From contig NZ_LN908974.1 in the NCBI RefSeq assembly GCF_001486165.1, positions 20,916 to 84,915 on the forward strand: a stretch of 64,000 nt of DNA, in the 5' to 3' direction. Source of the stretch: Bittarella massiliensis (ex Durand et al. 2017) (GTDB taxonomy: Bacteria; Bacillota; Clostridia; Oscillospirales; Ruminococcaceae). Under the pieces are notes generated by a model. That model did no database searches, had not been told where the DNA came from, and saw only the letters and a list, made by a program, of their open reading frames with translations. Of the stretch, positions 43,054-51,595 are shown piece by piece. A program made the translations under genes and the position numbers. How positions within the stretch are numbered: the stretch's first letter is position 1; the number at the start of each line of letters is the position of its first letter.

Positions 43054-44262
43054 TCACTCCCCCGCCGCCTCGGTGTGGCTGCCCACCCGGCGGGTGAGGC
43101 CCATCAGCAGGAAGGTGCCCACCATCCCCGCCACCGGGATGCACATGGCCGAGAGGAAGCTGACCCGCTGGGCCAGCTGGCCGGCCAGGGCGTTAAAGAG
43201 CATCCCCCCGATGGAGGAGGCCAGCCCCGCGTAGGAGATGGCGGTGGCCGAAAACTGGGGGAAATAGCTGCAGGCCATGATGATCTGCACCGTGTAGATG
43301 GCGCCGATCAGCAGCCCCAGCAGGAAACTCACCACCGGCCAGAGGAGCTTCTGGTCGATGGCCAGCCCCGCCCCCAGCACCAGCGCCCCCAAAAAGGTCA
43401 TGGTGATGATGTACTTGCGGGGGGAGAGGGCGCGCAGGATGGCGCCGTTGAGCACCCGGCTGATGATCATCCCCACCGAGTAGCAGGCCATGATGGTGGA
43501 GCAGAAGGACACCGGGTAGAGCAGGGCGTCTTTGTTGTTGAGGTAGGTGGGCAGCCAGGTGTTGAAGACCTGGGTGGCCGCCGAGAAGATGGCCATCCCG
43601 CAGAGGACCAGCATCTGGGGGGAGGTGACGATCTTTTTGTAGGGGATCTTCACCCGCACCCCCGCCTCGTCCACCCCGGAGACGGCGGGTTCGGGCCGCT
43701 TGATGACGGCCATGGTGACAAAGTAGGCCAGGGCCAGAAAGACCACCACCAGACCGAAGGTAGTGTAGGCGGTGTTCCACTCAAAGCCCATCTTGAAGAG
43801 GGTGCCGATGAAGACCGGCCCCAGCACCGAGCCCAGCCCGAAGAAGGCGTGGAGGATGCTGATGTACTTGGCCCGCTCGTCCCCGAACAGGTCGGAGATG
43901 TAGGCCGCACAGGCGTTGTCCAGCACGCCGGAGACGGTGCCCAGCAAAAAGAGGGCCACCAGCAGCAGCACAAAGGGGGGCGCCATGCCGATGCAGACCA
44001 AAAAGCCGCCCATCAGCAAAAACATCAGCCCCAGGGCCTTGTTTTTGTCCAGTCGGTCCACCACCAACACGGTGAGGGCGGTGGCCAGGATCATGCCTGC
44101 GCTCTGGAAGATGGAGAAGAGGGACGCCTGGTCAAAGGTCAGTTCGTACCCCTCGATGATGCGGGGCATGGCGTTGCTGAACAGCCCACTGGAAAGGGCG
44201 AAGGCCGCCATGAAGGTGATGACGTAGATGGCCGCGATGGTGCGGCGCTTTTTGTTGCTCAC
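43054..44262 (-). CDS. MFS transporter (second of a tandem pair)
   Basis: The protein of about 402 residues has twelve predicted spans and major-facilitator signatures: VVDRLDKNKALGLMFLLMGG (the loop 2-3 motif), HAFFGLGSVLGPVFIGTLF, and NTWLPTYLNNKDALLYPVSF. It is closely similar along its length to the neighbouring MFS protein, so the two arose by tandem duplication. It starts GTG at 44262, aligning with the start of the paralogue; a TTG four codons earlier directly abuts the AGGAG and is less likely. Its position next to a LacI-PfkB-deoxyribosyltransferase operon suggests nucleoside or sugar uptake. Confidence 0.88.
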   Translation of the reverse strand: MSNKKRRTIAAIYVITFMAAFALSSGLFSNAMPRIIEGYELTFDQASLFSIFQSAGMILATALTVLVVDRLDKNKALGLMFLLMGGFLVCIGMAPPFVLLLVALFLLGTVSGVLDNACAAYISDLFGDERAKYISILHAFFGLGSVLGPVFIGTLFKMGFEWNTAYTTFGLVVVFLALAYFVTMAVIKRPEPAVSGVDEAGVRVKIPYKKIVTSPQMLVLCGMAIFSAATQVFNTWLPTYLNNKDALLYPVSFCSTIMACYSVGMIISRVLNGAILRALSPRKYIITMTFLGALVLGAGLAIDQKLLWPVVSFLLGLLIGAIYTVQIIMACSYFPQFSATAISYAGLASSIGGMLFNALAGQLAQRVSFLSAMCIPVAGMVGTFLLMGLTRRVGSHTEAAGE

Positions 44263-44344
44263 GGATTTGTTCAACTCCTACTCTCTCCCGCCGGCAGAGG
44301 GCGTAGCGGGGTGGCCCACGGCAGAGGCCGCGGGAAAACAGGGC

Positions 44345-45574
44345 TTACTGTGCAGTCTGGGGCTCATCCCCCTCGCCGCTGTCGGCGCGCTCCACGACGC
44401 GCTTGGTGGTGAGGAGCACCAGGAAGGTGATGAGCAGCGCGACCACCGGGATGCACATGGCCGCTAGGAAGTTGACCTTCTGGGCCACCTGCCCGGCCAG
44501 GGCGTTGAAGCACATCCCGCCGATGGCGGAGGAAAAGCCGGTGAAGGCGGTGGCCGAAGCGGAAAAGCGGGGGAAGTACTCACAGGCCATGACAAACTGG
44601 GCGGTGTAGATGGCGCCGGTGAGCAGCCCCAGCAAAAAGCCCACCACCGGCCAGAGGTATTTCTGGTCCAGCAGCAGCCCCGCCACCAGCACGCCGGAGG
44701 AGCAGATGCTCACCAGGGTGATGTAGTTGCGGGCGGAGATGAACTTGGAGATGTAGCCGTTGATGAGCCGGCTGACGATCATCCCCACCGAGAAGCAGGC
44801 CACCACTGTGGAGCAAAAGGAGATGGGGAACAGGTCGGGGTTTTTGTTGTTCAGATAGGTGGGCAGCCAGGTGTTGTACACCTGAAAGCCGGCGTAGAGA
44901 AAGCTCACCGCGCAGAGGGAGAGCATCTTGGGGGAGCGCAGCATCTTTTTGTAGGGGGTCTTCAGCCGCTTGCCCGAGTCGTCGATGTTCTGCACCTCAG
45001 GGACGGGGCGTTTGATGACCATCATGGTCAGGAAGTAGGCCACCGAGATGAAGATGATCACCAGGCCCAGGGTGGTGTAGGCATTGTTCCAGACAAAGCC
45101 CATCCGGGTGAGCTGGCCGATGAAGAGGGGTCCCATCAGGGAGCCCAGGCCGAAAAAGGCGTGGAGGATGCTGATGTAGCGGGCCCGCTGGTCGCCGTAG
45201 AGGTCGGACATATAGGAGGAACAGGCGTTGTTGACCACGTTGGAGACAATGCCCATGAGGACAAAGAGCATCAGGATCAAGACGAAGGGGGGCACCGAGC
45301 CGATGCAGAAGAGGAAACCGCCCATCAGCAGAAACATGACACCCAGCATCTTGTTCTTGTCCAGTTTGTCCACCACCAGGGCGGTGAAGCAGTTGGCCAG
45401 CAGCATCCCCCCGCTTTGGAAAACGGAGAAGAGGGAGGCCTGTTCCAGGGACAGGTTGTAGGTCTCAATGATTTTGGGGAGGGCGGTGCTGAACATCCCG
45501 CCGGACAGGGCAAAAGCCATCATAAAGACGATGACAAAGACCGCCGTCACACTCCTTCTCTTTTGATTGGTCAC
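44345..45574 (-). CDS. MFS transporter (first of a tandem pair)
   Basis: The protein of about 409 residues parallels its neighbour: VVDKLDKNKMLGVMFLLMGG, HAFFGLGSLMGPLFIGQL, NTWLPTYLNNKNPDLFPISF and KVNFLAAMCIPVVALLITFL. It has twelve spans. The GTG at 45574 is 11 bases after AGGAG; the TTG two codons earlier is an alternative. The gene is read from the divergent promoter region whose LacI-type operator (45597-45616) lies just upstream of the start, so transcription should be blocked by the adjacent LacI protein until its ligand appears. Confidence 0.88.
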   Translation of the reverse strand: MTNQKRRSVTAVFVIVFMMAFALSGGMFSTALPKIIETYNLSLEQASLFSVFQSGGMLLANCFTALVVDKLDKNKMLGVMFLLMGGFLFCIGSVPPFVLILMLFVLMGIVSNVVNNACSSYMSDLYGDQRARYISILHAFFGLGSLMGPLFIGQLTRMGFVWNNAYTTLGLVIIFISVAYFLTMMVIKRPVPEVQNIDDSGKRLKTPYKKMLRSPKMLSLCAVSFLYAGFQVYNTWLPTYLNNKNPDLFPISFCSTVVACFSVGMIVSRLINGYISKFISARNYITLVSICSSGVLVAGLLLDQKYLWPVVGFLLGLLTGAIYTAQFVMACEYFPRFSASATAFTGFSSAIGGMCFNALAGQVAQKVNFLAAMCIPVVALLITFLVLLTTKRVVERADSGEGDEPQTAQ

Positions 45575-45596
45575 GTGCAATACAACTCCTCACCGG

Positions 45597-45616
45597 TTGC
45601 GCAATCGATTGCACAA
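45597..45616. promoter_or_regulatory. LacI-family operator (transporter side)
   Basis: TTGCGCAATCGATTGCACAA, with the perfect 12-bp core GCAATCGATTGC (45601-45612) and a central CG, the form bound by LacI/PurR-type repressors. It lies 23 bases before the MFS start and downstream of the probable promoter, a roadblock position. Confidence 0.85.
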
Positions 45617-45641
45617 CTTTCATTGTTTTTATCTTGTCAAC

Positions 45642-45669
45642 TTTATCACTCTGCCCTTCCCTTTGTCAA
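45642..45669 (-). promoter_or_regulatory. Probable promoter for the MFS pair
   Basis: On the minus strand TTGACA (45669-45664), 16-bp spacer, GATAAA (45647-45642). A second TTGACA begins at 45640 with no good -10. Confidence 0.5.
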
Positions 45670-45753
45670 TACATATTTTCACAAAAAATCCTCTTTCTTT
45701 CCGACCAATATGCCGATTTTCTCGCGCATTTGCAAAAAACACGCCCTGCCCTC

Positions 45754-45783
45754 TTGACAGGAAATGCAAAACAAGAGTATCCT
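45754..45783 (+). promoter_or_regulatory. Promoter for the lacI operon
   Basis: TTGACA (45754-45759), 18-bp spacer, TATCCT (45778-45783), 62 bases before the lacI GTG, with operator-like sites directly downstream. Confidence 0.7.
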
Positions 45784-45793
45784 TTGAACAGAA

Positions 45794-45818
45794 TGCAACT
45801 GATTGCACAAATGTGCAA
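45794..45818. promoter_or_regulatory. LacI-family operator sites (regulator side)
   Basis: TGCAACTGATTGCA (45794-45807) resembles the core of the other operator, and TTGCACAAATGTGCAA (45803-45818) is a 7-bp inverted repeat with a 2-bp gap. Both fall on the transcription start of lacI, consistent with autorepression. Confidence 0.7.
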
Positions 45819-45845
45819 CTGTTTCGAGAGAAAGGAGGAGTGCCC

Positions 45846-46808
45846 GTGGCAACCTTAAAAGAGGTGGCCAAGCTGGCGGGGGTCAACATCTCCACCGCCT
45901 CTCGCGCCCTCAACGATTCCCCCAGCATTTCCGCAGCGACCAAGGTCCGGGTGCGCCAGGCAGTCGAGGAGCTGGGGTACCGCCCCAACCTCAGCGCGCG
46001 GGCCCTCTCCGGCAAGGGGACCGGCGCCATCGCCCTGGTGGTCTCGGACATCATGTCCCCGGTCTGGAACATCCTGGCCGGCGGGGCCTGCGATGCCGCC
46101 AGCGCCGCCTCGGTGCCGGTGCTCCTCTACTGTGCGGAGACAGACGCCGACTACCTGGACCGGGTGCTCCCCGAAATGATCTCTACCGGGGCCGCGGGGG
46201 CGGTCTTGGGCCTCCACCTGAGTGAGGAGGCCCAGCGCAAGACCGAGGCCAGCGGCCTGCCCGCCGTATTGGCCGAGTGTTTCCCCCTGGCCGGACTCCC
46301 CGCAGTCTACTCCAGCCGCTACGACGCGGCGCGGGAGGCGGCGGCCTACCTGCAGCAAAAGGGGGCCAAGACGGTGGTGCTGGTCACAGTCCCCGGGTTT
46401 GACATGGCCTACAACAAGGGCTGTGCCGACGCCCTAAAGGACACCGGGGCCCGGCTGCGGGTCCTCACCGGCCCCAACACCTACCAGGCCGGATTTGCCC
46501 TGGGCTACTCCCTGGCCGACGAGCTGTACGGCCCCACCGGCATCGTCGCCGTCTGCGACGGGCAGGCGCTGGGGGTACAGCACGCCCTGCAAAACCGGGG
46601 AGTGCGGGTGCCACAGGACTGCGCCATCCTCTCCCTGGAGGACAGCGTCCTGGCCACCGCCACCTATCCCGGGCTGACCACCATGTCCAAGCCCCTGTAC
46701 CGCATCGGCGCCAAGGCCGCCGAAAAGCTGCTGTTAAAAATCAAGGGACAGCCGGTGGAGAGCGAGTGTCTCCGCCACACCCTGACGGTGCGCAAGAGCA
46801 CCCTGTAA
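45846..46808 (+). CDS. LacI family transcriptional regulator
   Basis: The 320-residue protein has the LacI HTH (VATLKEVAKLAGVNISTASR, ALNDSPSISAATKVRVRQAV) and hinge (YRPNLSARALSGK), then a periplasmic-binding-fold effector domain (IALVVSDIMSPVWNILAGGA, MSKPLYRIGAKAAEKLL). The GTG follows AAAGGAGGAG. It faces two MFS genes across an intergenic region with operators on both sides and is followed by a kinase and a deoxyribosyltransferase, so the effector is probably a nucleoside or its breakdown product (inference). Confidence 0.94.
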   Translation: MATLKEVAKLAGVNISTASRALNDSPSISAATKVRVRQAVEELGYRPNLSARALSGKGTGAIALVVSDIMSPVWNILAGGACDAASAASVPVLLYCAETDADYLDRVLPEMISTGAAGAVLGLHLSEEAQRKTEASGLPAVLAECFPLAGLPAVYSSRYDAAREAAAYLQQKGAKTVVLVTVPGFDMAYNKGCADALKDTGARLRVLTGPNTYQAGFALGYSLADELYGPTGIVAVCDGQALGVQHALQNRGVRVPQDCAILSLEDSVLATATYPGLTTMSKPLYRIGAKAAEKLLLKIKGQPVESECLRHTLTVRKSTL

Positions 46809-46877
46809 CGGAGGCATCGCCCCGACTGCCGGCAAAAACGGCTGGGCTGTTTGCCAGTAAGCTGCCGAGGAGGAAGT

Positions 46878-47825
46878 ATGGAAGAAGAAATACTCTTTGT
46901 TGGGACCATCAATATGGGGGTCTCCCTCTACCTGCCCGCCGCCCCCACCCTGTGGGACACCGTCAAGGCCGACGAGACCCGTCTGGAGACCGACGGCACG
47001 GCCTCGCGCGAGTCGGTCTCCACAGTGCTGCTGGGAGGGCGCGCCGCCGTTTTGGGGCGGGTGGGCAGCGACGCCTTTGGCCAGACCATGACCGAGACCC
47101 TGCGTGGCCGCGGGGTGGATGTCCAGGGGATCACCGTCGCAGAAGGGGTCCCCTCGGGGATGATCTTTGTCCACCGCGTCAGGGGGGAACAGGCGCCCGC
47201 CCTCATCTACAGCGCTGGGGCCAATGACAGCTACCGGCCGGGCGACCTGGCGGAATTTGAATCTCTGTTTAAAGGGCGGAAGACGGTGGTGATCTCCAAC
47301 CGGCTGCCCGCCTGTGCGGTGACCGAGGCCGCGGCCATGGCCAAGCGCCACGGGGCCTTTGTCCTCCTCTCCGCCACCCCGGTGGAGCGGCTGCCGCTGG
47401 AACTCTACCCCTCCGTCGACATCGTCCTCCCCAACGAGGCGGACGTCTGCACCCTCACCGGCCGGCAGGAGCCCGATCTCAAAACCGCCCGCCTGGCCCT
47501 CTCCACCCTTTTGGAGCGGGGGGCCCGCACCGCCATCCTCAAGTACGGGGCCGACGGGGTCCTCATCGCCACCGGGAACGAGTTTTTGACCCTGGGCCAG
47601 TCCGAAATGGGGATAGAGATCGACAAAAACGGCGACCGCAACATCTTTGTCGCCGCCCTCGCCCTGGCCCTCAACCGCGGGGAGGGGCTGTACAGCGCCG
47701 CCATCTATGCCCAGGCCGCCGCCTTCCTCTCCCGCGCCAAGGAGGGCATTCGCGCCCAGGTCCCCATCCGGGAAGAGCTGCGGGAACACCTGCGCAAAAA
47801 TCCCATCTTCTCCGAGCAGAACTGA
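46878..47825 (+). CDS. PfkB (ribokinase-like) family protein with altered anion-hole motif
   Basis: The 315-residue protein has the ribokinase fold: MEEEILFVGTINMGVSLYLP, LLGGRAAVLGRVGSDAFGQT (the GGNAAN-like and GxVGxDxxG parts), LPNEADVCTLTG (the NxxE motif) and LKYGADGVLI. The C-terminal PfkB signature D-T-x-GAGD-x-F is altered to DKNGDRNIFVAAL: the glycine-rich anion hole is shortened although Gly-Asp remains. It may phosphorylate a nucleoside or sugar poorly, or not at all. It is 69 bases after lacI and upstream of a nucleoside deoxyribosyltransferase. ATG preceded by GAGGAGG. Confidence 0.85.
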   Translation: MEEEILFVGTINMGVSLYLPAAPTLWDTVKADETRLETDGTASRESVSTVLLGGRAAVLGRVGSDAFGQTMTETLRGRGVDVQGITVAEGVPSGMIFVHRVRGEQAPALIYSAGANDSYRPGDLAEFESLFKGRKTVVISNRLPACAVTEAAAMAKRHGAFVLLSATPVERLPLELYPSVDIVLPNEADVCTLTGRQEPDLKTARLALSTLLERGARTAILKYGADGVLIATGNEFLTLGQSEMGIEIDKNGDRNIFVAALALALNRGEGLYSAAIYAQAAAFLSRAKEGIRAQVPIREELREHLRKNPIFSEQN

Positions 47826-47888
47826 ATTTGGTCTGAAATGCCCGCCGGGCTTTTCAAATACATAAACAAAAGAAAAGGAGTCACTATC

Positions 47889-48443
47889 ATGGACAAACCC
47901 ATCTACACCTTCCTTGCCGGCCCCGACTGCTTCTACCCCGACTTTGAAGAGGTCAAGGCCCAGAAGCAGGCCCTCTGCAAACAGTACGGCCTGACCCCCC
48001 TGCCCAATGAGGAGTTCCCCGATGTCATGGAGCCCCCTGTCACCTCCGACAAGGTCTGCTGGATGAACATCAAGCGGCTGGAGCGCTGCGAGCTGGTCTT
48101 TGCCAACTTCAAGCACTTCCGTGGCTCCGAGCCCGACGCCGGTACCGTGTGGGAGGCTGTCTACGCCTACGCCAAGGGCAAAAAGGTCTACGCCTACTAC
48201 GACGAGGAGGACATGATCACCGCCGTCGACAAGTACTACGGCCCGGTCACCTGGAAAGAGGAGACCACCCCCGACGGCAAGGTCATCAAGAAGGCCTACG
48301 ACAAAGACGGCGCCTTCATCGAGGACTGGGGCAAGATGGTCAACCTGATGATGACCGGCACCTTCCCCTGCATCTGCGGGACCCTGGAAGACGCTCTGGA
48401 GCTGGCCGCCAAAGACCTGGGCCTGAAAAAGGTCTCCGAGTAA
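47889..48443 (+). CDS. Nucleoside 2-deoxyribosyltransferase family protein
   Basis: The 184-residue protein shows the family's motifs: FLAGPDCFYPDFEEV (about 8-22), LVFANFKHFRGSEPDAGTVW (about 69-88) with the following catalytic Glu (E89), and YAKGKKVYAYYDEEDM. Such enzymes exchange nucleobases on deoxyribose in salvage. It has an insert after DEEDM (YYGPVTWKEETTPDGKVIKK). The ATG follows AAAAGGAG. It is the last gene of the LacI-controlled operon, closed by the hairpin at 48516-48553. Confidence 0.88.
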   Translation: MDKPIYTFLAGPDCFYPDFEEVKAQKQALCKQYGLTPLPNEEFPDVMEPPVTSDKVCWMNIKRLERCELVFANFKHFRGSEPDAGTVWEAVYAYAKGKKVYAYYDEEDMITAVDKYYGPVTWKEETTPDGKVIKKAYDKDGAFIEDWGKMVNLMMTGTFPCICGTLEDALELAAKDLGLKKVSE

Positions 48444-48515
48444 TCCCCCTGCAACAAGTCTCCGTCACCGCGTGAGAACGCCTTGCGCGCCCTCCTCTTG
48501 GCGGCGGAACATCTA

Positions 48516-48553
48516 AAAAAAGAGGTCTGGGAATCTTCCCAGACCTCTTTTTC
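48516..48553. terminator. Bidirectional terminator
   Basis: An AAAAAGAGGTCTGGGAA stem with its full complement and a two-base turn, A and T runs on both sides. Confidence 0.9.
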
Positions 48554-48579
48554 TGCGCTCGGGCAACAACAGACCTCCC

Positions 48580-49152
48580 TTAATAGGAGATGTCTGCGAC
48601 CTCCCACCCGGAAAAGCGCCCCTCTTCAAAAGTCATGCAGACCGCCCAGGGCAGCTTTTCCACCATTTCGGCAAACTGCTCCAGCCCGAAGGCGGGCACA
48701 AAGTGGTGGATCAGCACGCAGAGGGCGGTGCCGTGGGTGCCGATCACCAGATCCTCTCCGGGATGGGCGGCCAGGGCGTCTTGCAGCCCTTCCACCATCC
48801 GCTCCTCCACCTGGGCGAGGGACTCTCCCCCCAGCAGATGGTAGGAAAAGTCGGCCCACTGGCGGGGGGAAAAGTCGGAGAAGTCCTCGATCCACTCCCC
48901 TTCGCCCGCCACCCGGCGCTCCCGAAAGCGGTCGTCGCAGAGGACCTGCAGCCCCCGGCTGGCCGCAAAGGGCTGTACCGTGTCGTGGGCCCGCCGGTAA
49001 GGGCTGGAGAGGACCGCCCCCACTGCGTGGCTGGCCAGGTACTCCTCCACCCTGTGCCGCCCCTCCAGGCCCCTGGCAGTCAGGGGCCGCAGGGTGTCGC
49101 AGTGAACGCTGTGGTCCGATTCGGCGTGGCGGATCCAGTACACTCTCTGCAT
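48580..49152 (-). CDS. Histidine phosphatase family protein
   Basis: The 190-residue protein has the phosphoglycerate-mutase-like motif VYWIRHAESDHSV (RHG-type, here RHAE, residues about 8-11), SSPYRRAHDTVQPFA (about 49-63), the acid Glu region FRERRVAGEGEWIEDF, and the second His in VIGTHGTALCVLI (about 137-149). It is a cytoplasmic phosphatase of unknown substrate. ATG at 49152 has GGAGGG six bases upstream. Confidence 0.9.
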   Translation of the reverse strand: MQRVYWIRHAESDHSVHCDTLRPLTARGLEGRHRVEEYLASHAVGAVLSSPYRRAHDTVQPFAASRGLQVLCDDRFRERRVAGEGEWIEDFSDFSPRQWADFSYHLLGGESLAQVEERMVEGLQDALAAHPGEDLVIGTHGTALCVLIHHFVPAFGLEQFAEMVEKLPWAVCMTFEEGRFSGWEVADISY

Positions 49153-49236
49153 CCTATTCCCTCCGTTCAGGCGGCGCTGCCGCCGCTCTGTTTTCCCCTC
49201 TATCATACCAGCAGGTCAGGCCGATGGCAACCGGTT

Positions 49237-49656
49237 TTACCGGCTTGCCTCTCCTTTGGGGCTGGTGTAAAAATAGCTGTTTTTGTCCAGGCAGCTGCAC
49301 CAGTCCACCCGCTCCAACATCCGGGCGAGTTCCTTTTGCCCAAGTCCGCCGGCAATCGGCGTCAGTTCAGAGAGCCGGACCACCCGGTGGGCGTTCTCCT
49401 CAAAATGGGCCCGCACCCGCTCTTCCAGCGGCTCCCTTTTCGGGGCGGGGGTCGGTGTTTGGGGGTGGCGGCTCCAGTACGTGCTCAACAGCAGCCCCAC
49501 CCGCTTTTGCAGGGCCGGCGTCACCCCCGGCCACCCCGCCGCCTCTGCCGGGGAGAACCCGCGCAGGTCCTCCATCTCCCGCAGGTGGTGGAGCTGGCAA
49601 TAGCGCACAAAGGGCGCGTATACCTCTTTTGCAAATACCTCTTCAATCAACTGCAA
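49237..49656 (-). CDS. Hypothetical protein (139 aa)
   Basis: The predicted protein starts LQLIEEVFAKEVYAPFVRYC, has REMEDLRGFSPAEAAGWPGV and a basic C-terminal domain (VVRLSELTPIAGGLGQKELA, RMLERVDWCSCLDKNSYFY). I recognise no family. The TTG at 49656 is suggested by AAAGGA about 11 bases upstream; longer starts up to 49752 run into the promoter and are unlikely. The promoter at 49696-49724 points at it. It borders the A+T-rich cassette. Confidence 0.6.
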   Translation of the reverse strand: MQLIEEVFAKEVYAPFVRYCQLHHLREMEDLRGFSPAEAAGWPGVTPALQKRVGLLLSTYWSRHPQTPTPAPKREPLEERVRAHFEENAHRVVRLSELTPIAGGLGQKELARMLERVDWCSCLDKNSYFYTSPKGEASR

Positions 49657-49695
49657 ACCAAAAATCAGTCCTTTCGCGTGATGCCACAAGAAGAT

Positions 49696-49724
49696 AGTAT
49701 ACCGACTTTTCCCTGTGCAGACAA
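49696..49724 (-). promoter_or_regulatory. Sigma-A promoter
   Basis: On the minus strand TTGTCT (49724-49719), 17-bp spacer, TATACT (49701-49696), 40 bases before the TTG of the hypothetical gene. Confidence 0.8.
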
Positions 49725-49767
49725 GACTTGACATTTCTCTTTTACTTTTCAATAACTTCCCCTTTTA

Positions 49768-49796
49768 TTGACTTTGTTCATTCATGGTGATATATT
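49768..49796 (+). promoter_or_regulatory. Promoter of the licCA-like operon, flanked by an inverted repeat
   Basis: TTGACT (49768-49773), 17-bp spacer, TATATT (49791-49796). An 8-bp inverted repeat TGTTCATT (49775-49782) / AATGAACA (49805-49812) brackets the -10 and start site, a likely repressor site. Confidence 0.8.
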
Positions 49797-49827
49797 GAAC
49801 TTAAAATGAACACTCAGGAGATATATC

Positions 49828-51594
49828 ATGTTAACTCAACCTCAGTTTAAAATCTTAAGCTATCTTTGCGATCACCCCTACATCAGTCAAAGAGCACTGG
49901 CCAAAGCGTTGGCACTCTCTGTTGGCGGTGTTAACACCCTCTTAAAAGGGTGTCGGCAGATGGGGTGGATTGCCCCGGACTATACCCTTACCCCTGCTGG
50001 AAACCATGCGTTAGAGCCCTATAAAGTCAAAAATGCCATCATTCTTGCTGCCGGCTTTTCTTCGCGCTGCGCGCCGCTCTCCTACGAAAAGCCCAAAGGT
50101 CTGTTTAAAGTAAAGGGTGAGGTCCTCATTGAACGGCAGATTCGCCAGTTGCAGGAAGCAGGCATTCTGGATATTTATGTTGTAGTCGGCTACATGAAGG
50201 AGCTCTTCTTCTATTTGGAAGAAAAATTTGGCGTCCATATCATTGTCAACGATGAATATATGCAGAGGAACAATCTCTCATCTGTATATGCAGCCAAGGA
50301 GTTCTTTGGCAACAGCTATATCTGTTATTCAGACAACTACATTCAGGAGAGCGGATATACCAAATACGCCTATCAATCTTACTACGCGGCTCTGTATTCC
50401 GAGGAGTATACCGATGAATACATCATGGCTGTAGATAAAAACGGATTAATCCACCAGTACTATCAAGGAGGCGAAAAGTGCTGGTATCAGATGGGGGAAA
50501 TGTATTTTTCTCACGATACCGCCCAAAAGTTTCTCTCCCTTTTGGAGCGAGAATACCACTATCCCAGCATATACGATATGAAAATTGACGATTTCTACGC
50601 CCGTCACCTCTCTGAGTTACCTATATATATAAAAAAATATCCCCAAGATGCCGTTCTAGAATTTGACACCATTGCAGAAATTGAGCAGTTTGACAATAAG
50701 TTTATACAGAATATGGGCGAAAATATCCTGACAAACATCTGCACAGCGCTCCGCTGCAATGACAGTGATATTGCCGATATCCACCAAATCAAGCGCGGAA
50801 TGACCAACACCATATTTAGCTTTACTGTTGGCAATACAAAATACATTTACCGACATCCCGGCCGCGGAACAGAAAAAATTATTGATCGCAGCCGGGAAGC
50901 ACGTGCACAAGAGGTCGCTCAAACTCTCGGTTTGGATCCTACATTGATAAAATGTGAACCCTCTAAAGGCTGGAAGTTGTCCTCCTACATTGAAAATGTT
51001 CCGTTTGATTACACCAATGCGGATGATGAGCGCAGGGGCGTTGAGCTCATCCGTCGTCTGCACAGCAACCCCACCACACTGGGTTGGTCATTTGATATGC
51101 TGGAGAGAGCAGCCGATATGCAGGCCATTGTTTCCAGCGACTATTATGACGCGTATTCCCAATTCAGCACTTTGCGCGAAATGGTTAGCCAGTTGTACGC
51201 ATTTACAAAACAGGACGGCTATCAGCCAGAAATGTGCCATAACGATGCCTGTGACAGCAACATTCTTTTGGGCAAAAATGGGACTTACTTGATCGATTGG
51301 GAATATGCTGGCGACAACGATCCCGCGGCAGACATCGGTTCCTTTATTGTCGGCTGTGAGCATACAGTGGAGGATTGCGAGCGCATTTTAAAACTCTACT
51401 TCGGACGCGACCTAACAGATAAGGAGAAGCGCCACTATTACGCCTATATCGCCATCAACGGTTATTTTTTGTTCTCTTGGGCCATCTACAAAGAGAGCAC
51501 CGGCCAAAATCTCGGAAACTTTACCTATATGTGGTACCAATACGCGCTGAAATACGGAAAAATCGCTTTGCAGCTTTATAAGGGAGGTTGCTAA
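49828..51594 (+). CDS. wHTH - LicC nucleotidyltransferase - LicA choline kinase fusion
   Basis: The 588-residue protein has three parts. Residues 1-65 are a winged helix (QRALAKALALSVGGVNTLLK). Residues about 68-290 form a sugar-nucleotidyltransferase-like CTP:phosphocholine cytidylyltransferase (AIILAAGFSSR, then KPKGL at 88-92; YICYSDNY). Residues about 300-588 are a choline/ethanolamine kinase-like phosphotransferase (CHNDACDSNILL at about 470, LIDWEYAGDNDPAADIGSF at about 488-506). It would take choline or a similar amino alcohol to its CDP form for attachment to polymers. The codons are visibly more A+T rich than elsewhere, suggesting transfer. It is one base upstream of an APC permease. 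Confidence 0.9.
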   Translation: MLTQPQFKILSYLCDHPYISQRALAKALALSVGGVNTLLKGCRQMGWIAPDYTLTPAGNHALEPYKVKNAIILAAGFSSRCAPLSYEKPKGLFKVKGEVLIERQIRQLQEAGILDIYVVVGYMKELFFYLEEKFGVHIIVNDEYMQRNNLSSVYAAKEFFGNSYICYSDNYIQESGYTKYAYQSYYAALYSEEYTDEYIMAVDKNGLIHQYYQGGEKCWYQMGEMYFSHDTAQKFLSLLEREYHYPSIYDMKIDDFYARHLSELPIYIKKYPQDAVLEFDTIAEIEQFDNKFIQNMGENILTNICTALRCNDSDIADIHQIKRGMTNTIFSFTVGNTKYIYRHPGRGTEKIIDRSREARAQEVAQTLGLDPTLIKCEPSKGWKLSSYIENVPFDYTNADDERRGVELIRRLHSNPTTLGWSFDMLERAADMQAIVSSDYYDAYSQFSTLREMVSQLYAFTKQDGYQPEMCHNDACDSNILLGKNGTYLIDWEYAGDNDPAADIGSFIVGCEHTVEDCERILKLYFGRDLTDKEKRHYYAYIAINGYFLFSWAIYKESTGQNLGNFTYMWYQYALKYGKIALQLYKGGC

Positions 51595-51595
51595 T

